Assembly: GCA_963737835.1 (NCBI GenBank)
Contig: CAVTUH010000001.1
Coordinates: 2,976,001-3,040,000 of the forward strand
Reading direction: 5' to 3'
Length of the DNA: 64,000 nucleotides
Source: Palsa-1248 sp963737835
Lineage (GTDB): Bacteria > Gemmatimonadota > Gemmatimonadetes > Gemmatimonadales > Gemmatimonadaceae
The first letter of the stretch is position 1. Each line of letters starts with the position of its first letter. A program made the translations under genes and the position numbers. Below, one piece after another: positions 45,317 to 53,859 of this stretch. Under the pieces are notes generated by a model. The model searched no databases and was not told the DNA's origin. It worked only from the letters and a program-made list of their open reading frames with translations.

Positions 45317-45438
45317 AAACGTTAGACGTTGGACGTTAGACGTTGGAGACAAACCTCGAAGATCGGCCGCGGCGCATCTAGCTGGCCTTCGAGGTTTTTT
45401 CTAACGTCTAGCTGTCCAACGTCCAACGTCCAACGTCT
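45317..45438 (+). repeat. Inverted family C repeats around the gyrB terminator
   Basis: Left arm TAAACGTTAGACGTTGGACG plus TTAGACGTTGGAGACAAACC (45314-45353); right arm starts TCTAACGTCTAGCTGTCC and continues as CAACGTCCAACGTC units (45400-45438), roughly the reverse complement. The arms enclose a terminator, so the whole can fold into a ~120-base hairpin. Confidence 0.75.
45354..45400 (+). terminator. Rho-independent terminator after gyrB
   Basis: Stem CCTCGAAG/CTTCGAGG with inner pairing across GGCC segments, followed by TTTTTTCT. Forty bases after the gyrB stop. Confidence 0.8.
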
Positions 45439-45446
45439 AAGCTCCA

Positions 45447-46949
45447 GTGAAACACGTTCTCGCGATTGATGAGGGGACGACGGGGACGACGTGCCTCGTC
45501 GTGAGCGCCGACGGACGAATCGTCGGGCGCGGATATCGGGAGATCACGCAGCACTACCCGCAGCCGGGGTGGGTCGAGCACGATCCGGTCGAGATCCTGG
45601 ATCGCACGCTCGAGGCGGCGGGCGAAGCGGTGGCGATGGCCGGGGTCCGACCCGACGCGGTCGGCATTACGAATCAGCGTGAGACGATCGTCGCGTGGGA
45701 ACGTGCGCGGCCCCGCGCCGCCCCGCATGCGATCGTGTGGCAGGATCGCCGAACGGCGGCGGAGTGTGCCGCGCTCGCCCCCAACGCGGCCATGGTGCGC
45801 GCTGCCACCGGGTTGACGCTCGATCCGTATTTCTCGGCCGCCAAGCTGGCGTGGCTGCTGCGGCACCACGGGTGGGAAGAGCGCGCGAAGCGCGGCGACG
45901 TCCTCGTCGGCACGATCGATACGTGGCTCATCTGGAACCTCACGGGTGGGCGAGTCCACGCGACGGATCCCACCAACGCCTCGCGCACATCCCTCTACGA
46001 CATCAACCGACACGAGTGGAGCGACGCGCTCTGCGCGTTGTTTGGGGTACCGCGAGAGGCGTTGCCTGAGGTGCGGCCGTCCGCTGGCGACTTCGGCGTA
46101 GTGGACGCACGCCTCCTGGGGAGCCAAACCGGCGGACCGGTGCCGGTCGCGGGCGTCGCCGGCGACCAGCAAGCCGCGTTGTTCGGACAGGGGTGCGACC
46201 GCGCCGGGTTGGGGAAGAACACCTACGGCACCGGCGCCTTTCTGTTGCTGCACACGGGCTCGCACCGTCCCAGTCCCGACGCAAGCACGGGCATCCTGAC
46301 GACGGTGGCGTGCGACACGCGCGGCCGTACGGCGTACGCGCTCGAGGCCTCGATCTTCATCGCCGGGGCGGCCGTTCAGTGGCTGCGCGATGGACTGGGC
46401 CTCATCGCCGACGCACGCGAGACGGAAGCGCTGGCCCGGAGTGTCCCGTCCACCGACGGCGTCGTGTTCGTGCCCGCGTTGACCGGGCTCGGTGCGCCGC
46501 ACTGGGAGCCAGCAGCGCGCGGCACGATAGTCGGCCTCACCCGGGGGACGACCCGAGCGCATCTCGTGCGGGCCTCACTCGAGGCGATGGCCTACGCAAC
46601 GGACGAAGTTCTTTCCTCCATGCGCCGGGCGGCAGAGGTGTCACCGGATCATTTCACGACGCTGCGCGTCGACGGCGGCGCCTCGCAAAACGACTGGTTG
46701 ATGCAGTTTCAGGCCGACGTGCTTGGCGTCCGCGTGGAGCGACCCGAGGTCGTCGAGACGACGGCGCTCGGCGCCGCCGGTCTCGCCGGCCTGGCGACGG
46801 GGATCTGGCCCGACACGGCGGCTTTCATCGGCAACCGCCAACTGACGACGTTCCAGCCGGGATCGGGCCGCGAAGCGGCGCGAATCGGCGCCGCGGCATG
46901 GGCTCGCGCCGTCGATACCGCGTTGTTCTGGGCCCGTGGGGGCGCCTGA
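45447..46949 (+). CDS. glpK: Glycerol kinase
   Basis: 500 residues, as expected for GlpK, from a GTG start. FGGY kinase: DEGTTGTTCLVVSADGRIV (phosphate loop), GITNQRETIVAWERARPRA, WQDRRTA (glycerol-contacting), ATDPTNASRTSLYDI, then GVAGDQQAALFGQGC with the catalytic Asp, YGTGAFLLLHTG, and ATGIWPDTAAF near the end. It phosphorylates glycerol to glycerol-3-phosphate in the cytoplasm. No glpF or glpD is adjacent. It begins nine bases after the family C repeat, so its ribosome-binding site lies in the end of that repeat (GTCTAAGCTCCA). Confidence 0.93.
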   Translation: MKHVLAIDEGTTGTTCLVVSADGRIVGRGYREITQHYPQPGWVEHDPVEILDRTLEAAGEAVAMAGVRPDAVGITNQRETIVAWERARPRAAPHAIVWQDRRTAAECAALAPNAAMVRAATGLTLDPYFSAAKLAWLLRHHGWEERAKRGDVLVGTIDTWLIWNLTGGRVHATDPTNASRTSLYDINRHEWSDALCALFGVPREALPEVRPSAGDFGVVDARLLGSQTGGPVPVAGVAGDQQAALFGQGCDRAGLGKNTYGTGAFLLLHTGSHRPSPDASTGILTTVACDTRGRTAYALEASIFIAGAAVQWLRDGLGLIADARETEALARSVPSTDGVVFVPALTGLGAPHWEPAARGTIVGLTRGTTRAHLVRASLEAMAYATDEVLSSMRRAAEVSPDHFTTLRVDGGASQNDWLMQFQADVLGVRVERPEVVETTALGAAGLAGLATGIWPDTAAFIGNRQLTTFQPGSGREAARIGAAAWARAVDTALFWARGGA

Positions 46950-46952
46950 CGT

Positions 46953-46983
46953 CGGGCGACGCATTGCGTCGCCCCTACCCCCC
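46953..46983 (+). repeat. Family A palindromic repeat
   Basis: Complete palindrome GGGCGACGCATTGCGTCGCC plus C, with CTACCCCCCGATCAG flank, starting four bases after the glpK stop. Confidence 0.8.
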
Positions 46984-47120
46984 GATCAGTTAATCGCATA
47001 CGGGCGGTGGGGCTCCGTCACGATCCCGGAACTCGAGCACAGAACCCTCTCGGCTCCTACCTCGCGCGGGCAAACGTTCTAACCTCGCGCGGGCAAGCGT
47101 CCGCCGCTATTATCCGCACC

Positions 47121-47321
47121 ATGCCAACTCGGGCGGGGCCGACGTCGACTGAGCGACGGTCGAACCTCGAATTGCGGGCCGCAATCGACGAGATGTTGGA
47201 GCGTATTCGGGATTATCGACGGCTCATTGGCGCATGGACGCCTGAGGAGCGAGCGCAGGCGGAGCGCGAGCTGGAGATGATCATGGCCCGGATACGCCAG
47301 ACAGCGACGCGTCCGGAGTAG
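47121..47321 (+). CDS. Small charged helical protein
   Basis: 66 residues from ATG 47121. Almost entirely charged and helical (LRAAIDEMLERIRDYRRLIG, then EERAQAERELEMIMARIRQT), suggesting a short coiled coil. No known family. An upstream in-frame ATG at 47007 crosses a short direct repeat (ACCTCGCGCGGGCAA twice, ~47061-47098) and is less likely. Precedes the cytochrome c maturation genes by 127 bases; no functional link is evident. Confidence 0.5.
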   Translation: MPTRAGPTSTERRSNLELRAAIDEMLERIRDYRRLIGAWTPEERAQAERELEMIMARIRQTATRPE

Positions 47322-47447
47322 CAGCGTCATCGGACACATCAGTCCGCGCGCCGCTCGGGTTCCAGGTCGCGCCTCGAGACGGCGCCTGGGATATGGCGCG
47401 AGAATGGCGGGGGTCGTGCGGATGATGCGATGGAGAGAGTAGGGCCA

Positions 47448-47927
47448 ATGAAGCCGCGCATCAAATTTCTGATCGGCGGAGCGGTGATCCTGGGGGTCGC
47501 CGCGTACCTCATGGCGTCGTCGATCAAGACGACCGGCGTCTACTACCTCACGCCGCAGGAGCTCGCGCAGAAAGTCGCGGCCGATCCGTCGCTGATCGGG
47601 TCCGGGATCAAAATGGGTGCGCGGGTCATCCCAGGCTCGATCCGGCGTGATCCGGGCGGCCGCGAGGTCGCTTTCCGTGTGTCCGATGGCGACCAGAGCT
47701 ATCCGGTCGTCTATCGTGGCCTCATTCCGGACACATTCACCGACAGCGCCAATGTCGTCGTTGACGGGCGATTGGGCTCGGACGGGACGTTTCGCGCGAC
47801 CACGTTGCTGGCCAAGTGCGCCTCTCGCTATGAGAATGCGCCCGACAAGTACCGGAACACGCCGGGCTACCGACAGGCGCGGGTGGCTCGCACCCAAGAC
47901 AGCAGAACTGCAGAAAGCAGAGAATAG
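47448..47927 (+). CDS. ccmE: Cytochrome c maturation protein CcmE, CxxxY type
   Basis: 159 residues from ATG 47448 with AGGG just upstream; an ATG at 47430 is also in frame. One N-terminal helix (FLIGGAVILGVAAYLMASSI) anchors a periplasmic OB fold (KMGARVIPGSIRRDPGG, VVVDGRLGSDGTFRATTLLA). In the usual CcmE the heme is carried on the His of an HxxxY motif; here the position reads KCASRYENAPDKY, so Cys replaces His (CxxxY). That variant is known from some sulfate reducers and archaea and defines a modified heme chaperone. The next gene, ccmF, starts nine bases after its stop. Confidence 0.88.
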   Translation: MKPRIKFLIGGAVILGVAAYLMASSIKTTGVYYLTPQELAQKVAADPSLIGSGIKMGARVIPGSIRRDPGGREVAFRVSDGDQSYPVVYRGLIPDTFTDSANVVVDGRLGSDGTFRATTLLAKCASRYENAPDKYRNTPGYRQARVARTQDSRTAESRE

Positions 47928-47936
47928 GCGGCGCCC

Positions 47937-49970
47937 ATGATCGTTATCGGCGAGCTGTCGATGTGGGTCGCCCTGCTATTCGCGGCGTGGGCCTGTATCG
48001 TGTCGTTCAGCGGCGGCGTGCTCCGCCGAGCCGACCTGACTGAGACGGCGGAACGCGCGCTCTACATGACGTGGGGCTTCGTCGTGCTGGCCTCACTCGG
48101 TCTCTGGACGGCGCTCATCCGTCACGACTTCACGCTGCGATACGTGGCGTCCTACACGAGCGCCAATCTGCCGACCCTGTATACGCTCACTGCCTTCTGG
48201 GCGGGGCAGGAGGGGTCGATGCTCTTCTGGGCGCTCATCCTGTCCACGTACAGCGCGATTGCTGTGTGGGCGAATCGCCGGCGGAACCGGGCGCTCATGC
48301 CGTACGTCGTCGGCACGCTTTCGGCCGTGCTCCTCTTCTTTCTCGCGACGCTGTGCTTCGGCGCGAGCCCCTTCAGCCGCCTGCCCTATGAGGTGTTCGA
48401 CGGCAACGGGCTCAATCCGCAGCTGCAGAATCCCGGCATGGCGTTCCACCCGCCGAACCTTTACCTGGGCTACACCGCCACGACGGTGCCGTTTGCCTTC
48501 GCGATCGCGGCGCTCATCACGCGGCGACTCGACGGCGAGTGGTTGGCGGCCGTCCGGCGCTGGTCGCTCGTCTCCTGGTTCTTCCTGACCGTCGGGATCA
48601 CCCTCGGCATGTGGTGGGCCTACGTCGAGCTGGGATGGGGTGGCTACTGGGCCTGGGACCCGGTCGAGAATGCGTCGCTCCTGCCGTGGCTCACGGGCAC
48701 GGCCTTCCTGCATTCGATCATGGTGCAGGAAAAGCGGGGGATGCTGCGCAAGTGGAATGTCGTGCTCGTGGTCTCGACCTTCCTGCTGGCGATTCTGGGG
48801 ACGTTCATCACGCGCAGCGGCGTGATCTCGAGCGTTCACTCCTTTGCCCAATCTCCGGTCGGCGTCTGGTTCGCCGGGCTCCTCGTCACCGCGACGGCCG
48901 TGACTGTCTATCTCGTGGCAACGAGGCTCAAAGATCTCGAAGCCAAGGCGGAGCTCGAGAGCATGGTCAGCCGAGAGGCCGCTTTCCTTTATAACAACGT
49001 GCTGCTGGTGGGCATTGCGTTCTCCGTCCTCTGGGGAACGCTGTTCCCCATTCTCAGCGAGGCCGTTCGGGGGACCAAGATCACGGTGGGTCCGCCGTTC
49101 TTCAACGCCGTCAATGTTCCGCTCGGCCTCTTGCTGCTGGCGCTTACCGGGATCGGCCCGCTCGTCGCGTGGCGTCGAGCGTCCATCGCCAACGTGCGCC
49201 GGCAGTTCGCCGTCCCGGCCTTCGGAGGCGTGGCGGTCCTGTCGCTGCTGTTCGCGCTGGGACTCCGTGAGGGGCACGCGCTCATCGCCTATACACTCGC
49301 GGGGTTCGTCTCCACCACCATCCTGCAGGAGTTCTACAAGGGCGTTGGGGCGCGCATGCGGATGCACGGCGAGAACCCGCTGGTTGCCCTCCTGCGCCTG
49401 GTCGCGCGGAATCGACGGCGCTATGGTGGCTACATCGTCCACGCGGGCGTCGTGGTGCTGTTCTGTGCGTTCGCGGGTTTGGTCTTCAAGCGCGAGTTCG
49501 ATGTAACCCTGCGCGCGGGAGAGACGTTCAGCGCCGCTGACCCGTACGGTCACCGCTGGCAATTCGTGAGTCAGGGCGTGTCCCGGTTCGACGCGTTGAA
49601 TCGCCAGGTGACCGCGGTCTCGCTCAAGCCGACGCGGGACGGGAAGGCGATGCCGATCATCGAAAGCGAGAAACGGCAGCATGTGGACAGCCGCGGGGAT
49701 CCGTCATTCGAGCCGTCGACCGCGGTGGGGATCTACTCGCAACCGAGCGAGGACGTCTACGTCGTCCTCACGGGGGTGTTGCCGAGCGAAACGGCGGAGA
49801 TGCGCATCACCTTCAATCCGCTCGTGTGGTGGGTCTGGTACGGCGGGATGATCATGGCGTTGGGAGGGCTCATCGTCATGTGGCCGCAGGCCGACCGCGC
49901 GCGGTCGCAGAGCGGTTATGCGGCTCCCCTGGCTCCATCGACCATGTCCCGCGCTCGCGTGGGGACGTAG
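47937..49970 (+). CDS. ccmF: Heme lyase CcmF/NrfE
   Basis: 677 residues, around 14 membrane helices. The WWD heme-handling signature is complete: GWGGYWAWDPVENASLLPWL (~235). Conserved His residues flank it, as in HGMV-type external loops, and a long periplasmic domain precedes the last helix (FSAADPYGHRWQFVSQGVSR). CcmF takes heme from CcmE and attaches it to CxxCH apocytochromes. The C-terminus ends shortly after the last helix. Start ATG 47937 lies nine bases after ccmE, so they are cotranscribed. Confidence 0.93.
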   Translation: MIVIGELSMWVALLFAAWACIVSFSGGVLRRADLTETAERALYMTWGFVVLASLGLWTALIRHDFTLRYVASYTSANLPTLYTLTAFWAGQEGSMLFWALILSTYSAIAVWANRRRNRALMPYVVGTLSAVLLFFLATLCFGASPFSRLPYEVFDGNGLNPQLQNPGMAFHPPNLYLGYTATTVPFAFAIAALITRRLDGEWLAAVRRWSLVSWFFLTVGITLGMWWAYVELGWGGYWAWDPVENASLLPWLTGTAFLHSIMVQEKRGMLRKWNVVLVVSTFLLAILGTFITRSGVISSVHSFAQSPVGVWFAGLLVTATAVTVYLVATRLKDLEAKAELESMVSREAAFLYNNVLLVGIAFSVLWGTLFPILSEAVRGTKITVGPPFFNAVNVPLGLLLLALTGIGPLVAWRRASIANVRRQFAVPAFGGVAVLSLLFALGLREGHALIAYTLAGFVSTTILQEFYKGVGARMRMHGENPLVALLRLVARNRRRYGGYIVHAGVVVLFCAFAGLVFKREFDVTLRAGETFSAADPYGHRWQFVSQGVSRFDALNRQVTAVSLKPTRDGKAMPIIESEKRQHVDSRGDPSFEPSTAVGIYSQPSEDVYVVLTGVLPSETAEMRITFNPLVWWVWYGGMIMALGGLIVMWPQADRARSQSGYAAPLAPSTMSRARVGT

Positions 49971-49980
49971 CTCTCCTCCC

Positions 49981-50667
49981 ATGTTGTCCCGCCGTCAATT
50001 TCTGGTGTCGCTTGGTGTCGGAGCCACGACGTTGGCAGGGGCGCGTGTACCGCGCGCCTCCCTGAACGGCGGGGCCAGGGACCAGGGGTCAGGGGTCGGG
50101 GGGCAAAGCTCGGACGCCCAGCAGCAGGGCGCGGCTCAGGAGGCCAACGGGGTTCGCACGACGATGAGCGGGCCCATGAAGGACGATGCGTACAAACCAG
50201 TTCAACTGCCGCCCAAGAGCAGTGGGGCGCCGTCAATGTCCGCAGCGGCGCGCGATGAGCTCGAGCATCATCTGCATTGTCAGTGTGGGTGCACACTCGA
50301 CGTGTACACGTGTCGGACGACCGACTTCACCTGTCCGATCTCGCCGGCAATGCATCAGGACGTGATGCATCTCGTCGAAGGGGGATACACTGGTCCTGAG
50401 ATCATGGCCGCCTTCCGTGCCGCGTATGGCGAGCGCGTGCTGATGGCGCCAGTGCGTGAGGGATTCAACTGGGCGGCCTACATCGCGCCGTTTGTGGCGA
50501 TCGGTGGTGGCGCGACGCTCGTCGCAATCCTGACCCAGCGGTGGCGTCATGCGGTGGAGGATCGCACGCAGGAGTATCACACTGCTCGACTGGCGTCCTC
50601 GGACGTCCCGGCGACGCCGGAAGAGATGGCGCGCCTCGAAGCGGCGATCCGAAACGACGCGCCATGA
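49981..50667 (+). CDS. CcmH-like apocytochrome reductase, variant
   Basis: 228 residues from ATG 49981, ten bases after ccmF. The N-terminus has a SRRQFLV twin-Arg-like signal. A CcmH/CycL domain follows: ELEHHLHCQCGCTLDVYTCR, then EGGYTGPEIMAAFRAAYGER, and one membrane helix (AAYIAPFVAIGGGATLVAIL). Normal CcmH uses LRCxxC to reduce apocytochrome thiols; here HCQCGC plus further Cys residues (TCRTTDFTCP) give a Cys-rich variant. A G-rich family D repeat encodes the linker GGARDQGSGVGGQSSD. Function in the same maturation path is well supported by position, the exact chemistry is not. Confidence 0.8.
   Translation: MLSRRQFLVSLGVGATTLAGARVPRASLNGGARDQGSGVGGQSSDAQQQGAAQEANGVRTTMSGPMKDDAYKPVQLPPKSSGAPSMSAAARDELEHHLHCQCGCTLDVYTCRTTDFTCPISPAMHQDVMHLVEGGYTGPEIMAAFRAAYGERVLMAPVREGFNWAAYIAPFVAIGGGATLVAILTQRWRHAVEDRTQEYHTARLASSDVPATPEEMARLEAAIRNDAP
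50069..50105 (+). repeat. G-rich repeat (family D) inside the ccmH-like gene
   Basis: GGGGCCAGGGACCAGGGGTC followed by AGGGGTCGGGGGG, read in frame as a Gly/Ser/Gln linker between the signal sequence and the CcmH domain. Confidence 0.65.
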
Positions 50668-50680
50668 CGCCACGCGAGCC

Positions 50681-51199
50681 GTGATCGCCCCGCTGCTCAT
50701 CGGCGTGGTGCTGGCCGCGTGCGGCCTCGCATTCGTAGTCATCCCGCTGGTGGTCGGCCCCACACCCGCCTCGCGGTTCGCCGCGCCGGGAGATGCAGGG
50801 TCGCAGGGCGGCGCGCGCTCCGGCAACGGCGCCAGTGGCGAGGTCACCGCCGTCGAGGTATTGCGAGAAATCGAGTTCGATCGCGCGACGGGGAAGTTAT
50901 CGGAAGCCGACTACGGCAGCCTCAAGTCCGCGTATACCGCGCGCGCGCTGGCGGAGCTCCGTGCGCCGGAAACGCCCGCGGACCGTGTGACACCGGCGGC
51001 CGATTCGACTGGGTCGCTGTCATCGACGCCGTCCGCGTGCCCCGCGTGCCGGCATCGGACCGTGGCCGATGCGACGTACTGCGTCAATTGCGGGCAGTAT
51101 CTGAGCGCGCGGTGTCCGGACTGCGGCGCGGCGATCACGATGGCAGCGGCGCGGTATTGCGGCGCGTGCGGTGGTGCGTTGGGCGCGGTCGCAACGTAA
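50681..51199 (+). CDS. Membrane-anchored double zinc-ribbon protein of the ccm operon
   Basis: 172 residues from GTG 50681, 13 bases after the ccmH-like stop. One N-terminal helix (LLIGVVLAACGLAFVVIPLV), then VTAVEVLREIEFDRATGKLS...DYGSLKSAYTARAL, which resembles the membrane-proximal segment of CcmI-type cytochrome maturation factors. The C-terminus has two CxxC-x(n)-CxxC zinc ribbons (CPACRHRTVADATYCVNCG; CPDCGAAI plus YCGACG). It may replace CcmI as the apocytochrome handler, but the zinc ribbons are not part of the classical protein. Last gene of the operon. Confidence 0.7.
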   Translation: MIAPLLIGVVLAACGLAFVVIPLVVGPTPASRFAAPGDAGSQGGARSGNGASGEVTAVEVLREIEFDRATGKLSEADYGSLKSAYTARALAELRAPETPADRVTPAADSTGSLSSTPSACPACRHRTVADATYCVNCGQYLSARCPDCGAAITMAAARYCGACGGALGAVAT

Positions 51200-51201
51200 A
51201 C

Positions 51202-51247
51202 CGTTCGACGCTGGACGTTTGGACGTTAGACGTTGGAAAGACAAATC
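51202..51247 (+). repeat. Dispersed repeat (family C)
   Basis: CGTTCGACGCTGGACG then TTTGGACGTTAGACGTTGG and AAAGACAAA; fills the space between two convergent genes (ccm operon end and ABC permease end). Confidence 0.6.
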
Positions 51248-51251
51248 CCTG

Positions 51252-53078
51252 TTACGCGCGCTCGATCCTTTCCAGGCGTCGCAGCGCGACGCGAATCGGC
51301 AGGAGCGTGGCGGCGCCGCAGAGGGCCGCGGCGAGCCCGAAGCCGACGGCGACCTCCCACCAGTCCCGCGAAGTGTTCACGGTGTGGGTGAAGTGCCGGG
51401 CCAGGTAGATGTAGAGCGGGCGGGCCTCGAGCACGCTCACCGCGCAGAGAAGGCCGACGGACGTCACCATGTAAACCAGACCACCAAAGGATGTGGGTAT
51501 CTGGGCGGCGTTCTCGGTCTCGAACTGCGGGAACAGGGTGCCGAAGCACAGCGCCAATGCTGACACCGCGAAGGTCAGGAGGGCAATCGAGAGCACCGTG
51601 ACGGCGAAGATGAAGTCGCTGACCTGGAGCAGCGTATTGGTGACCGTCACAATGCCGACAGCCAGCACGACGAGTGGCAGCGTGCCGACCCAGTATTTCG
51701 CCCAGAGCAGGTCGCGCACCTCGAGCGGCGAGGATCGCAAGAGCCACAGCGTGCGGCCCTCGAGGCTGACCCCGGGCAGCACGAACCGTGCGGCGATCGA
51801 AGCCAGGACGAATCCGGCGAGGATCATGTTGAAAAACGGAATGACATTGCGCAGGAAAAACGTCACGCCGGCGCCGGTGAGCGGGAGAAACTTCACGTTG
51901 AACACGTACAGGACGATGAGGACGCCGAGCAGCAAGAGCTGCGACCACTGTGTCGTATCGCGGAAGAACACGCGCACTTCCTTGCATACGAGCTCTCGCC
52001 GCTGGATGCCGATGGGACGCAGCGCGGCGTAGATGAATCGCTGCACGCCTCCCACGCCCACGGCCGACGTGTTGCCGCCCTGGCTCGCCCCCTCCTGCGC
52101 TTTGGAGAAGCCCTGGGCGAACAGCCACCGGTGGAGCGCTGCGCCGCACAGGGTCGCAAGGACCGTCGCGCCCCACAGCGCGGCGAAGGGCCACAGCGAC
52201 CACTCGTGGGTCAACCAGCCCATGATCGACCGCGTCGTCCACTCGCTCGGCAGCCATGGGGCGGACGGCGCTTGCAACGCATCGAGATACGCCGTGAACG
52301 TCTGGAATCCTTCCGGGCGCGCGAGGCGTTCTGGACGCATCAAGCGCAACAGCGTGACCAGCCCCGCAGCACTCAACACCGCGACGACGCCGAGGATGTC
52401 GCGCGTTCGCCTGGCAGGGAACACGTTCACGAGGATCAACGTCACGGCGCTGCCCGCGACGGTCGGCAAGAAGAAGAAGGGGGCGAACGCCCCGATGGCG
52501 ATGAGCGGAAACCAGGGACCGCCCTGGTAGACGATCCCGAACGCGGCCACGACCGGCACCGCCATGAGCGCCACCATCCAGCTCGAGTTGATGAGTGTCT
52601 CGATCAACTTGGCCGCGTAGATGGGCCGCCACGGGACCGGACTGGCGACGAGGAGGTCGAGATCACGGGCGAGAAAAAACGTCGACAGCGCCGTGATGAC
52701 GTTGGACAACAGGAGAATGCCGAAGAAGCCGATCAGGATCATGCCGAGCAGCTTGCCGGCGAGCAGCGGCCCGAGATCCGGCACGTCGCGCAGGTAGCGA
52801 AGGATTCGCGCGACGATCGCGTACACGCCCCACCAGAAGCCCGCGCCCAGGAGCGCGATCACCGACCAGCGACCGAGACGACCGCGTTCGGTCGTGGTCG
52901 TGCGGTTGCGGACCGTGAGCCACTTGGGGCGGAGCAGGAGTCGGGCGGTGACGGGAAGAACGGGGTCTGGGGTGTGGGGTTTGGGGTCTGGGGAACCAAT
53001 CGTGGGACCGACGTGTGCCGCCGACTGGCCTTTGGGGCCATGCTCGGCCTTGGGTTTCATATCGACTGACGAACTCAC
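51252..53078 (-). CDS. ABC transporter permease (ABC-2-like exporter)
   Basis: 608 residues with 12-14 membrane segments in two halves, the first beginning WSVIALLGAGFWWGVYAI and the second LLLLGVLIVLYVFNVKFLPL. Conserved YWVGTLPLVVLAVG and an ARDLDLLVASPVPW loop are typical of large bacterial ABC-2-type export permeases. The ATPase gene precedes it by 22 bases, and the pair forms the transporter core. The N-terminal ~60 residues are hydrophilic and include a Pro/Lys/His stretch (GSPDPKPHTPDPVLP) encoded by a G-rich family D repeat on the plus strand. The substrate is unknown. Confidence 0.8.
   Translation of the reverse strand: MSSSVDMKPKAEHGPKGQSAAHVGPTIGSPDPKPHTPDPVLPVTARLLLRPKWLTVRNRTTTTERGRLGRWSVIALLGAGFWWGVYAIVARILRYLRDVPDLGPLLAGKLLGMILIGFFGILLLSNVITALSTFFLARDLDLLVASPVPWRPIYAAKLIETLINSSWMVALMAVPVVAAFGIVYQGGPWFPLIAIGAFAPFFFLPTVAGSAVTLILVNVFPARRTRDILGVVAVLSAAGLVTLLRLMRPERLARPEGFQTFTAYLDALQAPSAPWLPSEWTTRSIMGWLTHEWSLWPFAALWGATVLATLCGAALHRWLFAQGFSKAQEGASQGGNTSAVGVGGVQRFIYAALRPIGIQRRELVCKEVRVFFRDTTQWSQLLLLGVLIVLYVFNVKFLPLTGAGVTFFLRNVIPFFNMILAGFVLASIAARFVLPGVSLEGRTLWLLRSSPLEVRDLLWAKYWVGTLPLVVLAVGIVTVTNTLLQVSDFIFAVTVLSIALLTFAVSALALCFGTLFPQFETENAAQIPTSFGGLVYMVTSVGLLCAVSVLEARPLYIYLARHFTHTVNTSRDWWEVAVGFGLAAALCGAATLLPIRVALRRLERIERA
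52960..52996 (+). repeat. G-rich repeat (family D) inside the permease gene
   Basis: Words TCTGGGGTGTGGGGTTTGGG and GTCTGGGG on the plus strand; antisense coding gives the Pro-rich N-terminal segment of the permease. Confidence 0.7.
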
Positions 53079-53100
53079 TCTACGAAGCGGGACCGCGGAC

Positions 53101-53859
53101 CTAGGCGTCCAAGACGGCGACCAACTCGCGCGCCGCTCGCTCGCCGGTCAGGTGCAGGAAGATCTCCTCCAACCCGGTGGTGCCGGCCGCGGCGTGGGCG
53201 CGCAACTCGGCCATCGTTCCGGAGGCGCGGATCCGGCCACTCTGAATGATGGCGATGCGGTCACAGAGTGATTCCGCCACCTCGAGCGTGTGCGTCGACA
53301 TCATGATCGTGTGCCCGCGTCGCGTGTACTCGCGGAAGAGGTCCTTCAGAATGCGCGCGGCTTTGGGATCCAATCCGACCATGGGCTCGTCGACCACGAT
53401 CACCTCGGGTCGGTGCACGAATGCGCTCGAAATGATCAACTTCTGCCGCATGCCGTGGCTGTAGCTCTCCACCAACTCGTCCCGCCACGGCTCGAGATCA
53501 AACAGTGCGAGCAGCTCGCGAGCGCGGCGCTCGACTTCAGGACCCGCCTGTCCGTAGAGGCCGGCGACGAAACGCAGAAACTCCATGCCGCGCAGCTTCT
53601 CGTAGATGAATGGGCGATCCGGAATGAAGCCGAGGTGAGACTTCGCTGTGATGGGATCGGCAGTGACGTCGGTGCCTGCGACGCGGACGGTGCCTGCCGT
53701 CGGCCTGAGGATGCCTGCGATCATCCGCAGCGTGGTGGTCTTGCCCGCACCATTGGGGCCCAGGAACCCGAACAACTCACCGCGCGGTACGGTGAGGTCG
53801 ATCCCATCGACAGCGGTGAAGCTGCCGTATCGCTTCGTGAGGCCGAGCAGCTCAATCAC
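53101..53859 (-). CDS. ABC transporter ATP-binding protein
   Basis: 252 residues, GTG start overlapping the TPR stop (GTGA). Walker A GPNGAGKTTTLRM (~37), Q-loop in LGFIPDRPFIYEK, signature YSHGMRQKL (in place of LSGGQ), Walker B VIVVDEPMVGLD, and the switch His in MMSTHTLE. The C-terminal extension resembles those of CcmA/NatA-type export ATPases. It energises the permease encoded next on the same strand. Confidence 0.92.
   Translation of the reverse strand: MIELLGLTKRYGSFTAVDGIDLTVPRGELFGFLGPNGAGKTTTLRMIAGILRPTAGTVRVAGTDVTADPITAKSHLGFIPDRPFIYEKLRGMEFLRFVAGLYGQAGPEVERRARELLALFDLEPWRDELVESYSHGMRQKLIISSAFVHRPEVIVVDEPMVGLDPKAARILKDLFREYTRRGHTIMMSTHTLEVAESLCDRIAIIQSGRIRASGTMAELRAHAAAGTTGLEEIFLHLTGERAARELVAVLDA

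Noticed and set aside
48093..49682. 529-residue minus-strand open frame opposite ccmF
   Set aside because: Charged, repetitive shadow of a membrane protein gene with an intact WWD motif on the plus strand.
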